Of a stretch of DNA of 64,000 nucleotides, positions 36,872 to 45,701 are shown in pieces (the first letter of the stretch is position 1; every line of letters begins with the position of its first letter). The stretch is taken from contig CBDFHV010000081.1 in the NCBI GenBank assembly GCA_965247705.1, forward strand, positions 62,001-126,000, given 5' to 3'. The position numbers and the translations under genes are program-made. The notes under the pieces are model-generated. The model made no database searches and was not told where the DNA came from. It was given only the letters and a program-made list of their open reading frames with translations. The DNA comes from CBDFHV01 sp965247705. Lineage in GTDB: Bacteria; Pseudomonadota; Alphaproteobacteria; Rhodospirillales; CAMCUA01.

Positions 36872-38614
36872 CCCGGCTTATTCACCAACCCCCTTGCCGT
36901 AGACTTTTCTGCATGTGATGCGAGTCTCGTTGCAGGGTCATTCGCGGCTGGCGAGTCACGGGTGCTTCCCCAGCTGTGCGATAGCCACTTGAGGCATGAA
37001 AGGCGTGAAGAAGCCGCCGTGGAGGCGAGCGGGACCGCCACCGGCGATCCGGCGGTGGCTTGAAGTCTAGCTGGCCGACTTGGACGGGGTTACGGGTCGG
37101 CGTATCGCAAGCGTTCCAAGCGCGGCCAGAGCCGTTGCCAGAAGCGGGCGAATGTTTCCCCGATGACCATGGTGATGCGTCGGCCGGAAACGACGACCCG
37201 GGCGGCGGCGCGCAGAACGCGCTCGCGGAACCGGCGAAGGCTCCACCCCTCGCCGGTCGCAGTCTCCATCAGGCACCGCCCGGCATGAACCAGTTCATAG
37301 GCCAGGATGTTGAGCAACAGGACGACCTCGTTGTGAGCGAAGGCATCGACCGTGCTCTCGCGCTCCGGCAGGCAGCGCCCCCGGTAATGACGCTTCCTTC
37401 GCGACGCGGACGACAGCGCCGGGTCCATCACGTCCATGAGTTCGCCCATGTGGGCCTCGGCACGGCCGCGCTGGCGGTAGTGATCCAGGAGATCGGCCGC
37501 CGGCACGGCCCCGGCATCAAGGCTGGTGATCAGCCAGAAGTGATCAACCAGAAATTGGTCTGGCCGTTCCAACACCACCAGGACCACTCGGCGCTCTTTC
37601 GACCACGACTTCGCCCGGCAGGTCATCTCGTGGAACCACGTCCGCGGCTCTGCCGGAGGCCGTCCCGGCGGCCGTCCAAGACAGGGCTGAGCCATGCGGT
37701 CCAGGACCTTGTTGGTCCGCAATCGGGCAACATAGGGCGTCCCGCGACGCTCCAGGCCCGACAGCAGGGGATCGCTGGGGAACCCAGCGTCGATGCGCAC
37801 CAGAGCGACTTGGCACAGCGTCTCTTCGGCTCGGTCCACGAGATCAAGGATGAAGTCCGGCGCCCCCTCGGCGGTGTGGGCGTTGCCCTCCCGTAAACGA
37901 GCGTCCAGAAGGTCGCCGGTTTCGGCGATGCTGGCCACCAAAGGGTGGTACATGCGCTGATGGTAATGGCCGTTCCAGGCCGAGCCGGGTTGATGGCCGT
38001 GGACCTCGATCGGCAGGCTGTCCACGTCGATGGTCAGATATCGCTGCCGGTGACCGCCGCGCAGGCCCCGGAACCGCCGCCCCGCGAGCTCGGTGATCGC
38101 CTCATGGAGCACAGTGCGGGCCTCCGGCGTGCTCAGAAGCGCGATCAGACGCGACAGCGTGGGTTGCGAGGCCAGGTGCGCCTCGGTGGACAACGGCGTG
38201 ACACCCCGTGAACCGCTTGCAGCCAGGCGTAGGCCCGCATCATGGCGGAGCGCGTCGGCGTCGTCTTGGTCGTGCCAACCCTGGCCAAAGAGAAGCAGAA
38301 CCGTGCGCAGCAGATCGGCCAGGGGATAGGTGACACGATCGGCCTTGCGCGGATCGTGCAACCGCTCGGTCAGCCACTCGATGATCCGGGTGCGCTCCAT
38401 GATCTCGCGCAAGAGCACGGCCCCCGGTTCCCCGGTCAGCCGCTCGGGTCGGGATTCGATGCGAAGGGACTTGTTGAACGAGGAACCGAACAGAGATAGC
38501 GTTTCACCCATGGCGCACGGCGGAGGTTTGTTGTGAATCCTTCTAGCACATTGATTTTACGTCAAAATCCGCCGCGCGCCAGTCATTTCAGGCCCCTTGG
38601 GTGAATAAGGCGGG
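36872..38614 (-). mobile_element. IS1380-family insertion sequence, type B, copy 2
   Basis: This element has the same 1743-bp length and ends as the copy at 17933-19675 but in the opposite orientation (CCCGGCTTATTCACC at its left edge, GGTGAATAAGGCGGG at its right). The target duplication ATCAC occurs at 36867-36871 and 38615-38619. Removing the element with one ATCAC rejoins the TPR frame (NYH-YMGGYDD). Confidence 0.96.
37090..38511 (-). CDS. IS1380-family transposase (type B, copy 2)
   Basis: The protein has 473 residues and is identical to the copy-1 transposase except for Pro in place of Leu in the GA-DFILDLVD segment. The DDE motifs (IDVDSLPIEV, RIDAGFPSD, GRAEAHMGEL) are intact. Near identity of the two copies indicates recent transposition. 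Confidence 0.95.
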   Translation of the reverse strand: MGETLSLFGSSFNKSLRIESRPERLTGEPGAVLLREIMERTRIIEWLTERLHDPRKADRVTYPLADLLRTVLLLFGQGWHDQDDADALRHDAGLRLAASGSRGVTPLSTEAHLASQPTLSRLIALLSTPEARTVLHEAITELAGRRFRGLRGGHRQRYLTIDVDSLPIEVHGHQPGSAWNGHYHQRMYHPLVASIAETGDLLDARLREGNAHTAEGAPDFILDLVDRAEETLCQVALVRIDAGFPSDPLLSGLERRGTPYVARLRTNKVLDRMAQPCLGRPPGRPPAEPRTWFHEMTCRAKSWSKERRVVLVVLERPDQFLVDHFWLITSLDAGAVPAADLLDHYRQRGRAEAHMGELMDVMDPALSSASRRKRHYRGRCLPERESTVDAFAHNEVVLLLNILAYELVHAGRCLMETATGEGWSLRRFRERVLRAAARVVVSGRRITMVIGETFARFWQRLWPRLERLRYADP

Positions 38615-39435
38615 ATCACTACATGGGCGGTTACGACGATGCCGAGCCGCTATACAAGCGCTCGCTGGCAATTCGGACACGGGCTTTCGGCGCGGAACAT
38701 TTGGAGGTGGGGGAGAGCCTCAACAATTTGGCGTGGCTGTACGACGACAAGGGCAGGTACGAAGAGGCTGAGCCACTTTATAAGCGCGCCCTAAGAATTT
38801 ACGAATTGGCCGTCGGGTCGGATCACGCAAGCGTGGGGCAGATTGTCCACAATCTGGCCGCCCTTTACCAAGACCAGGGAAGATACCCCGAGGCCGAGCC
38901 GCTTTACGAGCGTTCGCTCGCCATTCGTGAAAGGACCTTGGGACCCGAACACCCGGATGTGGCACAAAGCCTCTTAGGCCTTGCCTTGAACCACATGCGC
39001 AAGGGCTCTTACGCAGGGGCCTTGTCACTTATCAAGCGTTCGCTTTCGATCTATGAAAAGGCCTTGGGGCCAGAGCACCCGGACGTTGCGATCAGCCTAA
39101 ACAACCTGGCCGGTCTTTACCATTCCCAGGAGAAATACGCAGAGGCCGAGCGGCTGTACGAGCGCTCGCTGGCGATCCGGGAAAAGGCCTTGAGGCCGGA
39201 GCACCCGGACGTTGCGATCAGCCTCAACGACCTGGGGGAGCTATACCGCGTCCAGGGCCGGTTCGCCGAGGCCGAGCCATTCCTGAAGCGCTCACTGGCG
39301 ATTACGGAGAAGGCCTTGGGGGTCGAGCACCCGCACGTGACCACCGTCCGTGAGAACTACGCCGCCCTGCTTCGGCAAACCGGGCGGGGCGATGAGGCGG
39401 AGACGCTGGAGACCCGCGCCAAGGGCACCAAGTGA
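38615..39435 (+). pseudogene. TPR protein 2, 3' part
   Basis: This fragment resumes in frame with YMGGYDDAEPLYKRSLAIRT and gives six 42-residue TPR units before the native stop at 39433-39435. It ends with the same NYAALLRQTGRGDEAETLE-type cap as TPR protein 1. An internal ATG at 38623 could give a 270-residue product, but it lacks a signal peptide and a clear ribosome site, so it is unlikely to function at the original location. Confidence 0.85.
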
Positions 39436-39537
39436 ACCTGTCCAGTCTCGGAAGCTGCGTGGTGCATCGCGCACCGTTGGGCGGCATTCGGCCCTCCTTC
39501 TTTCGCGGTCCCGGGGATGTCCGGGACCGGCCTTGGA

Positions 39538-39566
39538 TTGCGCGCCTTGAGACCCGGACGCACAAT
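39538..39566 (+). promoter_or_regulatory. Candidate promoter upstream of the caspase-FGE gene
   Basis: TTGCGC (39538-39543), 17 bp and CACAAT (39561-39566) repeat the element at 33376-33404. The start codon is 22 bases further on. The conserved spacing and flanks in two places suggest one regulator or sigma factor for both transcripts. Confidence 0.45.
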
Positions 39567-39587
39567 GGGTTGGGGGAGGATGGGCCC

Positions 39588-41921
39588 ATGAGGTGGCAAG
39601 GGTGCGGAGGCATGGAAAGGCGGCTGCTAGCGGTGCTGGCGGCCATGGCCATCGCCGTGGCCTCCCCGGCCACCGCCGAGGACCCCTTCGGCGTCGCGGT
39701 GATCATCGGCAACAAGGGCTACGGGCCAGGCATCCCCCAGGTTTCCTTCGCCCATAACGACGCCGAGGATTTCAAGCGCTACGTCACCGGGGTCCTGGGC
39801 TTCCGGCCCGGCAACATTGTCGATCTCCGCGACGCCACCCAGGCCCAGATGACGTCGGCCTTCGGCAACGAGCGCACCCACGAGGGCAAGTTGTGGCGCT
39901 TCCTCCGACCCGGGCGATCCCACGTGGTGGTGTTTTATTCCGGCCACGGGGTGCCGGGGCTGAAGGACCGGCGGGGCTACCTGCTGCCGGTGGACGCCGA
40001 CCCCAACACGCCGGAGATCAACGGCTATCCCGTCGACCTGCTGTATTCGAATCTGGCCAAGCTCAAAGCCAAATCGGTGCGGGTTTACCTGGACGCCTGC
40101 TTTTCCGGCAATTCGCCCGGCGGCATGCTGATCCGCGCCGCCTCGGGGCTGTCCATCAAGCCCCGGGTACCGGAACAGGCCTCGGGCCTGGTGGTGCTGA
40201 CGGCGGCCCAGGGAGACGAGGTGGCGAGCTGGGACGAGGAGGCCCGGCGCGGCCTTTTCACCCGCCACCTGCTGGCCGCCCTCTATGGGGCCGCCGACAA
40301 GGACCGCCACGGCAACGGTGACGGCCAGGTCACGGTGGGCGAGGCGAAGGCCTATCTGGACTCGGAGATGACCTACGCCGCCCGGCGCCTCTTCGGGCGC
40401 CTGCAGCACGCCACGGTGATCGGCGGGGCGTCCACCGTGCTCGCCACCGTGGCGCCACGGGGGAGGCCGGAACCCGCACCCGAGGCGGCTCCGCCGGCCC
40501 TCCCGGACAACCGTGCCCGGGCCGAACTTGAGGCCGCCGCTGTGGCGGCGGAGGTGGCGATGCGGCGGGCCATGGCCGAGGTGGCGCGCCTCCAGGCGCA
40601 ACAAGAACAGGCGCGGACCGATCTGGCGCGGGCCAAGGCCTTGGCACGGAAGGGGTTGGCGACCCGGGCGAGCATGGAGCGGATCCGCAGGGAAGCGCGC
40701 AGCCGACAGTCGGCGCTCAGGACCGCCACTGCCGAACTGTCCAGGCGGTCCGAGGAATTGCGAACGGCGCGGGCCGCCCTGATCGACTTCGACAACGCCG
40801 CCGCCCCGTCGCCAGCTCCGCGGTCGGGCAACGTCATGTCGCTCGACCAGGTCCGCGCCGTATCGAAGAACGCCAACGTGCGGGCGGCACCCATGGTGAC
40901 GGCCAGCAAAGTGGGTTATCTGGCCAAGGGAAGCCGGGTGGCGGTGACCGGCCAAACCACTGTCGACGGGGCCACCTGGTACCGGGTGGCGCTGGCCGAC
41001 GGGCGCGGCGGCTACGTGTTCGGGCCGCTGCTGGAAAACCAGCAAATCGCCGCCGTGACGCCGTTCCCGAAGGCCGGCGTTCCCGCCGAGACGTTCAAGG
41101 ACTGCGCGGACTGCGCGGACTTGGTGATGGTGCCGGCGGGCGCGTTCCAGATGGGCTCGCCGTCCTACGAGGCCGGTCGGCGGGATAACGAGGGCCCGGT
41201 CCGTGGGATTTGGATTGGCGCCTCTTTTGCCGTCGGCAAGCATGAAGTGACCCGAAGCCAGTTCGAGGCCTTCGTGCGCGGCACCGGTTATCGGGTGACT
41301 GGCTGCCGGATCTGGGACGGTGGCCGGTGGCAGGATGAATCGGGCAGGAGCTGGCGCGATCCCGGCTTCCCCCAGGAAGACCGTCACCCCGCGGTGTGTA
41401 TCGGCTGGAAGGATGCGACAGCCTATGTGGAGTGGCTGAGCCGCAAGACCGGCGCGATCTATCGACTGCCGAGCGAGGCCGAATGGGAATACGCCGCGCG
41501 GGCCGGCACCACCACGGCCCGCCCGTGGGGCGAGTTCGACGATGCCCAATGCGCCCATGCCAACGCCGCCGACCAGACCTACAGCGACCGCTACACCGGC
41601 GACGACCAGGTCCACGAAGTCTGCGCGGACGGTCACGTGCATACCAGCCCCACCGGAAGCCTGTCCGCCAACGGCTTTGGCCTTCACGACGTCCTCGGCA
41701 ACGTCTGGGAATGGACCAGCGACTGCTGGCACGAGAGCTATGGCGGCGCGCCCGCGGACGGCGCCGCCTGGATCGAGGGCGGCGACTGCGGGCGCCGGGT
41801 GCTGCGCGGCGGCTCCTGGTACAACCAGCCGCGGGACGTCCGCTCGGCCAACCGGGACTGGGGCAAGACCGACTCCCGCCTCACCAGCAGCGGCTTCAGG
41901 GTCGTGCGGGAGTTGCCATAG
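39588..41921 (+). CDS. Caspase-like (C14) peptidase - SH3 - FGE/sulfatase-modifying-factor fusion
   Basis: The protein has 777 residues. A signal peptide runs to about residue 30. A caspase-fold domain follows with catalytic His120 in FYSGHG and Cys171 in YLDACFSG. Next come an Ala-rich coiled coil (about 305-400), a bacterial SH3 domain (NANVRAAP...GYVFGPLL, about 425-485) and an FGE-type C-terminal domain (MVPAGAFQMGSPS ... LPSEAEWEYAARAG ... LGNVWEWTSD ... RVLRGGSW). The FGE part here is probably a ligand-binding C-type-lectin-like fold. It is likely a periplasmic or surface protease with a sensing tail. The start at 39588 has GGGGGAGGA upstream; ATG 39612 is an alternative. It is the only intact caspase-FGE gene here. 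Confidence 0.88.
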   Translation: MRWQGCGGMERRLLAVLAAMAIAVASPATAEDPFGVAVIIGNKGYGPGIPQVSFAHNDAEDFKRYVTGVLGFRPGNIVDLRDATQAQMTSAFGNERTHEGKLWRFLRPGRSHVVVFYSGHGVPGLKDRRGYLLPVDADPNTPEINGYPVDLLYSNLAKLKAKSVRVYLDACFSGNSPGGMLIRAASGLSIKPRVPEQASGLVVLTAAQGDEVASWDEEARRGLFTRHLLAALYGAADKDRHGNGDGQVTVGEAKAYLDSEMTYAARRLFGRLQHATVIGGASTVLATVAPRGRPEPAPEAAPPALPDNRARAELEAAAVAAEVAMRRAMAEVARLQAQQEQARTDLARAKALARKGLATRASMERIRREARSRQSALRTATAELSRRSEELRTARAALIDFDNAAAPSPAPRSGNVMSLDQVRAVSKNANVRAAPMVTASKVGYLAKGSRVAVTGQTTVDGATWYRVALADGRGGYVFGPLLENQQIAAVTPFPKAGVPAETFKDCADCADLVMVPAGAFQMGSPSYEAGRRDNEGPVRGIWIGASFAVGKHEVTRSQFEAFVRGTGYRVTGCRIWDGGRWQDESGRSWRDPGFPQEDRHPAVCIGWKDATAYVEWLSRKTGAIYRLPSEAEWEYAARAGTTTARPWGEFDDAQCAHANAADQTYSDRYTGDDQVHEVCADGHVHTSPTGSLSANGFGLHDVLGNVWEWTSDCWHESYGGAPADGAAWIEGGDCGRRVLRGGSWYNQPRDVRSANRDWGKTDSRLTSSGFRVVRELP

Positions 41922-41933
41922 AACGGAAGATCA

Positions 41934-42056
41934 AGATTAACCACAGAGAACACAGAGAACACAGAGGATTCACAGAGAAAATAAAATTCAAAAATTAATT
42001 AACTCTTCTTCTCTGTGTCCATCTCTGTGCTCTCTGTGTTCTCTGTGGTTAATCTT
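41934..42056. repeat. Long inverted repeat with CACAGAGA motifs (copy B)
   Basis: The left arm begins AGATTAACCACAGAGAACAC and the right arm ends with CTCTGTGGTTAATCTT. The arms enclose an AT-rich loop (around 41985-42005). It belongs to the same family as copies at 1934 and 49771 and shares the outer AGATTAACCA bases with copy C. The remaining part of the 41922-42240 gap holds a C-rich block (CCCCTCCCCCTTCCATAACC) that resembles one at 49982-50009. Confidence 0.75.
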
Positions 42057-42240
42057 AGAACGCATTTGTGCGAATCCGGATGTTGGAGCTACGCTGGACG
42101 CCCCCAGGCGCCCCGGCTGGAAAATTCCCCTCCCCCTTCCATAACCCCTTTCGTTCCTCCCTGGAGAACTCGGCGCGGGCGGCGCCTGTTGGGGGTGCCG
42201 CCCGCTCTTTTTCTCCGCAACCCGGACGGGAGACCGCGTC

Positions 42241-42663
42241 ATGACCGGTGGCCACGACAATGCCATGACCGAGATCGCCCTGGCCCTTGCCATGGGGTTC
42301 TTCAGCGTCATGGTTCTGACCATGGTCTCCATGGGCGCCGGCGGGCCCGGAGAGCCAGCCAATGCATCGGTGGCGGCGCGCCTGGCGCCGGCGGCGGACG
42401 ATGCGCCGGAAGCCGCGACCGTGCGGCCCCAGGCCGAGGACCGGGTGATATTCCTGCACCGGGGCCGCTTCTACGACGATGGTTTGAAACCCGTGGACCC
42501 GGCCCGCCTGACCGATGATGGCGGGCGGGTGATCCTGGCCTTCGACCCCCGGACACCCGTAGCCGAGGCCCTCGCCGCCCGCGCCCGCATCCCCCTTGCC
42601 GACCTCACCGTGACCGCCATGGACGCCCGGTGGCAGGCCGCGCTCGAACAACAGCTCGACTAA
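42241..42663 (+). CDS. Unrecognised protein with one N-terminal membrane span
   Basis: The protein has 140 residues. A single hydrophobic segment (EIALALAMGFFSVMVLTMVS, about residues 10-29) is followed by an Ala/Pro linker and a small periplasmic domain (RVIFLHRGRFYDDGLKPVD ... VILAFDPRTPVAEAL). The layout is similar to ExbD/TolR-like single-span proteins, but I cannot assign the family. It starts the 42-49 kb gene block, 12 bases before a lytic transglycosylase. GGGAGA precedes its start. Confidence 0.7.
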   Translation: MTGGHDNAMTEIALALAMGFFSVMVLTMVSMGAGGPGEPANASVAARLAPAADDAPEAATVRPQAEDRVIFLHRGRFYDDGLKPVDPARLTDDGGRVILAFDPRTPVAEALAARARIPLADLTVTAMDARWQAALEQQLD

Positions 42664-42675
42664 GGAGTCACCGCC

Positions 42676-43506
42676 ATGACACGCTTTGCAGCCCGACGCA
42701 CTTTCACCAGCACTCTTGCCAGTGCCCTTGCCACGGTTGCCGTCGCCGTTTGTGTGACATCCGGTGCCGCCGCCCGGCCGGCCGTCACTCCCGCGACCGA
42801 GTCCATCCAGGACCTGATCGTCGCCGAGGCGGCGCGGACGGCGGTGCCAGCCTCCCTGGCCCTGGCCGTCGCCCGAGCCGAGTCCGACTTTGACCCTGAC
42901 CACGAGGGTCCCACGGGCGCCCGCGGCGTCATGCAGATCCTGCCCCGCCTGGCGCGGCAGGTGTACGACACGCCGCCCGACGACCTGTGGGATCCGAAAA
43001 TCAACGTCCGCCTGGGCCTGCGCATCCTCGAGGACCTGATCCTGCGCCACGACGGTGACTGGGAAGAGGCCCTGGCCCGCTACGCCACCGGCCGCCCCGA
43101 CCGGCCCCACCCCGAGGGCCGCGCCGCGTCGTCGATCCGCGACTACATCGCCCAGGTCATGCGCTGGGAGCGGCGCTACGCCGAGCAGGTGGCCGCGCGG
43201 GACGCCGTCGAGGGACGGCGGAGAACCGTCCTTGCCCACAGGACGGCCGATGCCAATGACTCGCGCCATGACCGGGACAACCGCGTGGTGACCACCGACG
43301 ACGGCCGCTACGACGTGGTGGCGGCCCCGCCCAAGCCCCGGGGTCGGCCGCGAGTTCGGCCCAGGTGGGACGCGCGGCGGATCGGCTTCGACGATCTCGA
43401 TGACGACCTCCGGGCGCGCCTGGAGGCGGCGCGGCGGTCCCTGGACGATTTCCCGATCCGACCCCGCCCGGCTCATTGGTGGCGCCGGGACCGGCGGCGG
43501 TTCTGA
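42676..43506 (+). CDS. Lytic transglycosylase (SLT domain), long form
   Basis: The protein has 276 residues and a signal peptide. The SLT domain (about residues 40-150) carries the catalytic Glu in ARAESDFDP, GVMQILPRLA and LRLGLRIL-type helices. The usual YNGG motif is replaced by YATGRP, so activity may be altered. The C-terminal ~120 residues are charged, rich in Arg and Asp, and unmatched. It would cleave peptidoglycan to open space for an envelope structure. AAGGAG precedes the start. Confidence 0.85.
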   Translation: MTRFAARRTFTSTLASALATVAVAVCVTSGAAARPAVTPATESIQDLIVAEAARTAVPASLALAVARAESDFDPDHEGPTGARGVMQILPRLARQVYDTPPDDLWDPKINVRLGLRILEDLILRHDGDWEEALARYATGRPDRPHPEGRAASSIRDYIAQVMRWERRYAEQVAARDAVEGRRRTVLAHRTADANDSRHDRDNRVVTTDDGRYDVVAAPPKPRGRPRVRPRWDARRIGFDDLDDDLRARLEAARRSLDDFPIRPRPAHWWRRDRRRF

Positions 43507-43524
43507 GGCCTGGAGGACAGCACC

Positions 43525-44112
43525 ATGACCCCGTCCCTTTCCCGCCGCCGTGCCATCGCGGCCATCGCCGGACTGGCCCTGACGCCCCTTCTGGGCGGCT
43601 GCGCCAGCGCCCGGCCCCGCGCCCCCGTGGCCCAGGACCGGGAGTCCATCCAGACCCTGGTCCGCCGCGAGGCCCGCGGCATGGGCATCCCCGCCGACCT
43701 GGCCCTGGCGGTAGCCCATGCGGAGTCCAACTTCGACCCCGCCGCCGCCAGCCACAAGGGCGCTCGCGGCGTCATGCAGATCATGCCCGCCACCGCCTGG
43801 GGCGAATACCGCATCCATGCGGACTTGCTGTGGGACCCCCGGATCAACGTGCGCCTGGGGCTGCACTTCCTGGGCCGGCTGATCGATCGCTATCGGGGCC
43901 GTGTAGACCTGGCCCTGTCTTACTATAATGGCGGTTCGGCGGTGGGCGACCTGCCCCATGCGCGCGTCATCCCGGCAACCGCGCCCTACGTGCGACGGGT
44001 CCTGGAGTTGCGCCGGGAGTATCGGCGGCGCCTGTGGCGCGAGGGGAGAAGCGCGTGGAGCCAGGAGACGGGGACTCCCTTGTCATCGAGGAAGGCAAGA
44101 GCGGCGAGCTGA
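43525..44112 (+). CDS. Lytic transglycosylase lipoprotein (SLT domain)
   Basis: The protein has 195 residues. A twin-Arg-containing leader ends in a lipobox (LLGGC), so it is probably a lipoprotein. The SLT core is complete: AHAESNFDP (catalytic Glu), GVMQIMPATA, and LSYYNGGSA. It is a paralog of the previous gene with the canonical active site kept. Its 3' end overlaps the next gene. GGAGGA precedes the start. Confidence 0.88.
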   Translation: MTPSLSRRRAIAAIAGLALTPLLGGCASARPRAPVAQDRESIQTLVRREARGMGIPADLALAVAHAESNFDPAAASHKGARGVMQIMPATAWGEYRIHADLLWDPRINVRLGLHFLGRLIDRYRGRVDLALSYYNGGSAVGDLPHARVIPATAPYVRRVLELRREYRRRLWREGRSAWSQETGTPLSSRKARAAS

Positions 44113-45701
44113 GCGCCGCCCTGCGCACAATCGCGGATGTCACCACCCATGACGGCGAACCCAAGTATTCAGAGCGCTGCTGCCGGACCCTGGCCCGGAC
44201 CATCGCCTGTCGCACCTACGCCCCGGCGCTGTTGGAGCTGTGCCACCTGGTGGCGGCGGCCAGTGCCGCCGATCGCCGGGGCGGGCGCTACGAGCCCCTG
44301 TTCTGGGGCCCCTCGGCCCGGCCGGGCGCCTTCCGCGCCTTCTTCTCCGCCGCCGGCGTCCCGGGCCTGGCGGCGACCGAGGCCGGCATCACCCTGGACC
44401 TGGACGGCGGGACCTTCAGCGTCGCCTATTCGCGCATGCCATTCCTGGCCGCGCTGCTGGAGTTCCTGGTGACCGCGCTGGGTTACACGGCGGTGGACGA
44501 GGGTCTGGCGCCCCTGACCCCACCCCTGCCCGACGCCGCCGTGGTAGGCGAAGCCGCTAACGATTTGGCCCGGCGCCTGTACGACTGGCTGAAGGACCAC
44601 TTGCCGACCGTCCAGGGGCATCGCAAATCCCGGGCCATGCTGGCCTTCCTCAAGGAACGCGGCGGCGACGCGTCTCCGGAGGCGGTGGATGACGGTGCGA
44701 TCCTCGACTTCTGGCTACAGGTCTCGGCGGACCCGCCGCCGGGGACCGATTTCCGGGCTTACGCCACGGTGTTCCGCCTGGGTCTGGCCTTGGCCGTCAT
44801 TCTGCGCCATGCCCGCGACCGGCGGGAAATCGACAGCCCCCGGCCCATCGGCACCGATTGGGAGGCGGGGGAGGTGGACCCGGCGGACATCGAACAGGCC
44901 GTCGCCGACGAGGCCATCGGGCCCCTGCAGGCCCTTGCCGAGCCGCCGGCGGCGGCGGTCACATTCCTCAACGGCCGCGAGGCCGGCGTGGCGGCGAGCG
45001 TGCTGGAGGCAGGGCGGGACGGCCCGCGGCTGACCCTTTCCGTGCTCCGCCACGCGGTCTTCGGCAAGGCCCAATCGCGGATCACCAACATCACCCGCAA
45101 GGACCCCGCGGCGGAGGACCTGGCCGCCTTCATCGAAAGGGCGGCGGAAGACGATTACGCGGGCCAGGTGACCGCCTACCGGGGCCTGCTGGCCCACCTG
45201 GAGCGGGTGCGCCTCGCGGCGCTCTTTCGCCAGGTGCGCCTGCGGCGGGCCGAGGCCATCGAGCTGGTCCTGGCCCTTGCCCCGGACGCCGATCTGGGCG
45301 CCTTGCGAGACCGGATCGCGGGCGATGCCGAGCGGCAAACCGACTCCGAAGGCACCGTGGTAACCCTGGGCGGAGCCTCCCCCGCCGGGCGGTTCCTCGA
45401 TGCCCTCGCCGTCCCCGACAGCTTGCCCGACGCCGATCTGGTGGAGCTGATGCAGCGGGCCCGGGCGGCCTTTGGCGGTATCGCCCGGCGCGGTTTCCGG
45501 GACGAGGACCTGGCGGACGAAGACGTGGCCGCGGGCTATGCCGCCGCCATCGCGCCCCTGGGCCGCATTCAGGCGGCGATGGCGGCCGTGCTGGCGCGGC
45601 TCGACGGCGCGGGCGCCGATGCCGACGGCTGGTTCGCCGCCGACCGCTCCCTGTTCACCCGCCAGTTCCGGACCCTTTACGGAGTCGACCATGGCCGATG
45701 A
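44055..45701 (+). CDS. Unrecognised cytoplasmic protein, coupled to two downstream genes
   Basis: The protein has about 548 residues with no signal peptide or membrane span. It is acidic and alpha-helical, with stretches such as RSRITNITRKDPAAEDLAAF-like helices and ERVRLAALFRQVRLRRAEAI. I see no known motif. I chose GTG 44055 (GGGGAG upstream); GTG 44034 is possible. It overlaps the transglycosylase by about 58 bases and the next gene by 11, so it is translated with them. A cytoplasmic partner or regulator of the envelope components is a reasonable guess, not more. Confidence 0.7.
   Translation: MEPGDGDSLVIEEGKSGELSAALRTIADVTTHDGEPKYSERCCRTLARTIACRTYAPALLELCHLVAAASAADRRGGRYEPLFWGPSARPGAFRAFFSAAGVPGLAATEAGITLDLDGGTFSVAYSRMPFLAALLEFLVTALGYTAVDEGLAPLTPPLPDAAVVGEAANDLARRLYDWLKDHLPTVQGHRKSRAMLAFLKERGGDASPEAVDDGAILDFWLQVSADPPPGTDFRAYATVFRLGLALAVILRHARDRREIDSPRPIGTDWEAGEVDPADIEQAVADEAIGPLQALAEPPAAAVTFLNGREAGVAASVLEAGRDGPRLTLSVLRHAVFGKAQSRITNITRKDPAAEDLAAFIERAAEDDYAGQVTAYRGLLAHLERVRLAALFRQVRLRRAEAIELVLALAPDADLGALRDRIAGDAERQTDSEGTVVTLGGASPAGRFLDALAVPDSLPDADLVELMQRARAAFGGIARRGFRDEDLADEDVAAGYAAAIAPLGRIQAAMAAVLARLDGAGADADGWFAADRSLFTRQFRTLYGVDHGR

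Noticed and set aside
17928..38619. Composite transposon formed by the two type B IS1380 copies
   Set aside because: Each copy has its own different target duplication and each splits a separate gene that rejoins locally, so they inserted independently.
38623..39435. Independent small TPR gene starting at the ATG after the IS
   Set aside because: Its frame continues exactly from the upstream half when the IS and one target duplication are removed, and it has no signal peptide or ribosome site of its own.
39432..39587. N-terminal extension of the caspase-FGE protein overlapping the TPR gene stop
   Set aside because: This stretch contains the duplicated promoter block, does not encode a signal peptide, and the ATG at 39588 has a strong ribosome site.
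39627..41732. 701-codon minus-strand frame across the caspase-FGE gene
   Set aside because: Antisense shadow of a gene with catalytic His/Cys and FGE motifs.
42055..43959. 634-codon minus-strand frame over the transglycosylase genes
   Set aside because: Antisense to two SLT genes with signal peptides and catalytic motifs; composition typical of a shadow frame.
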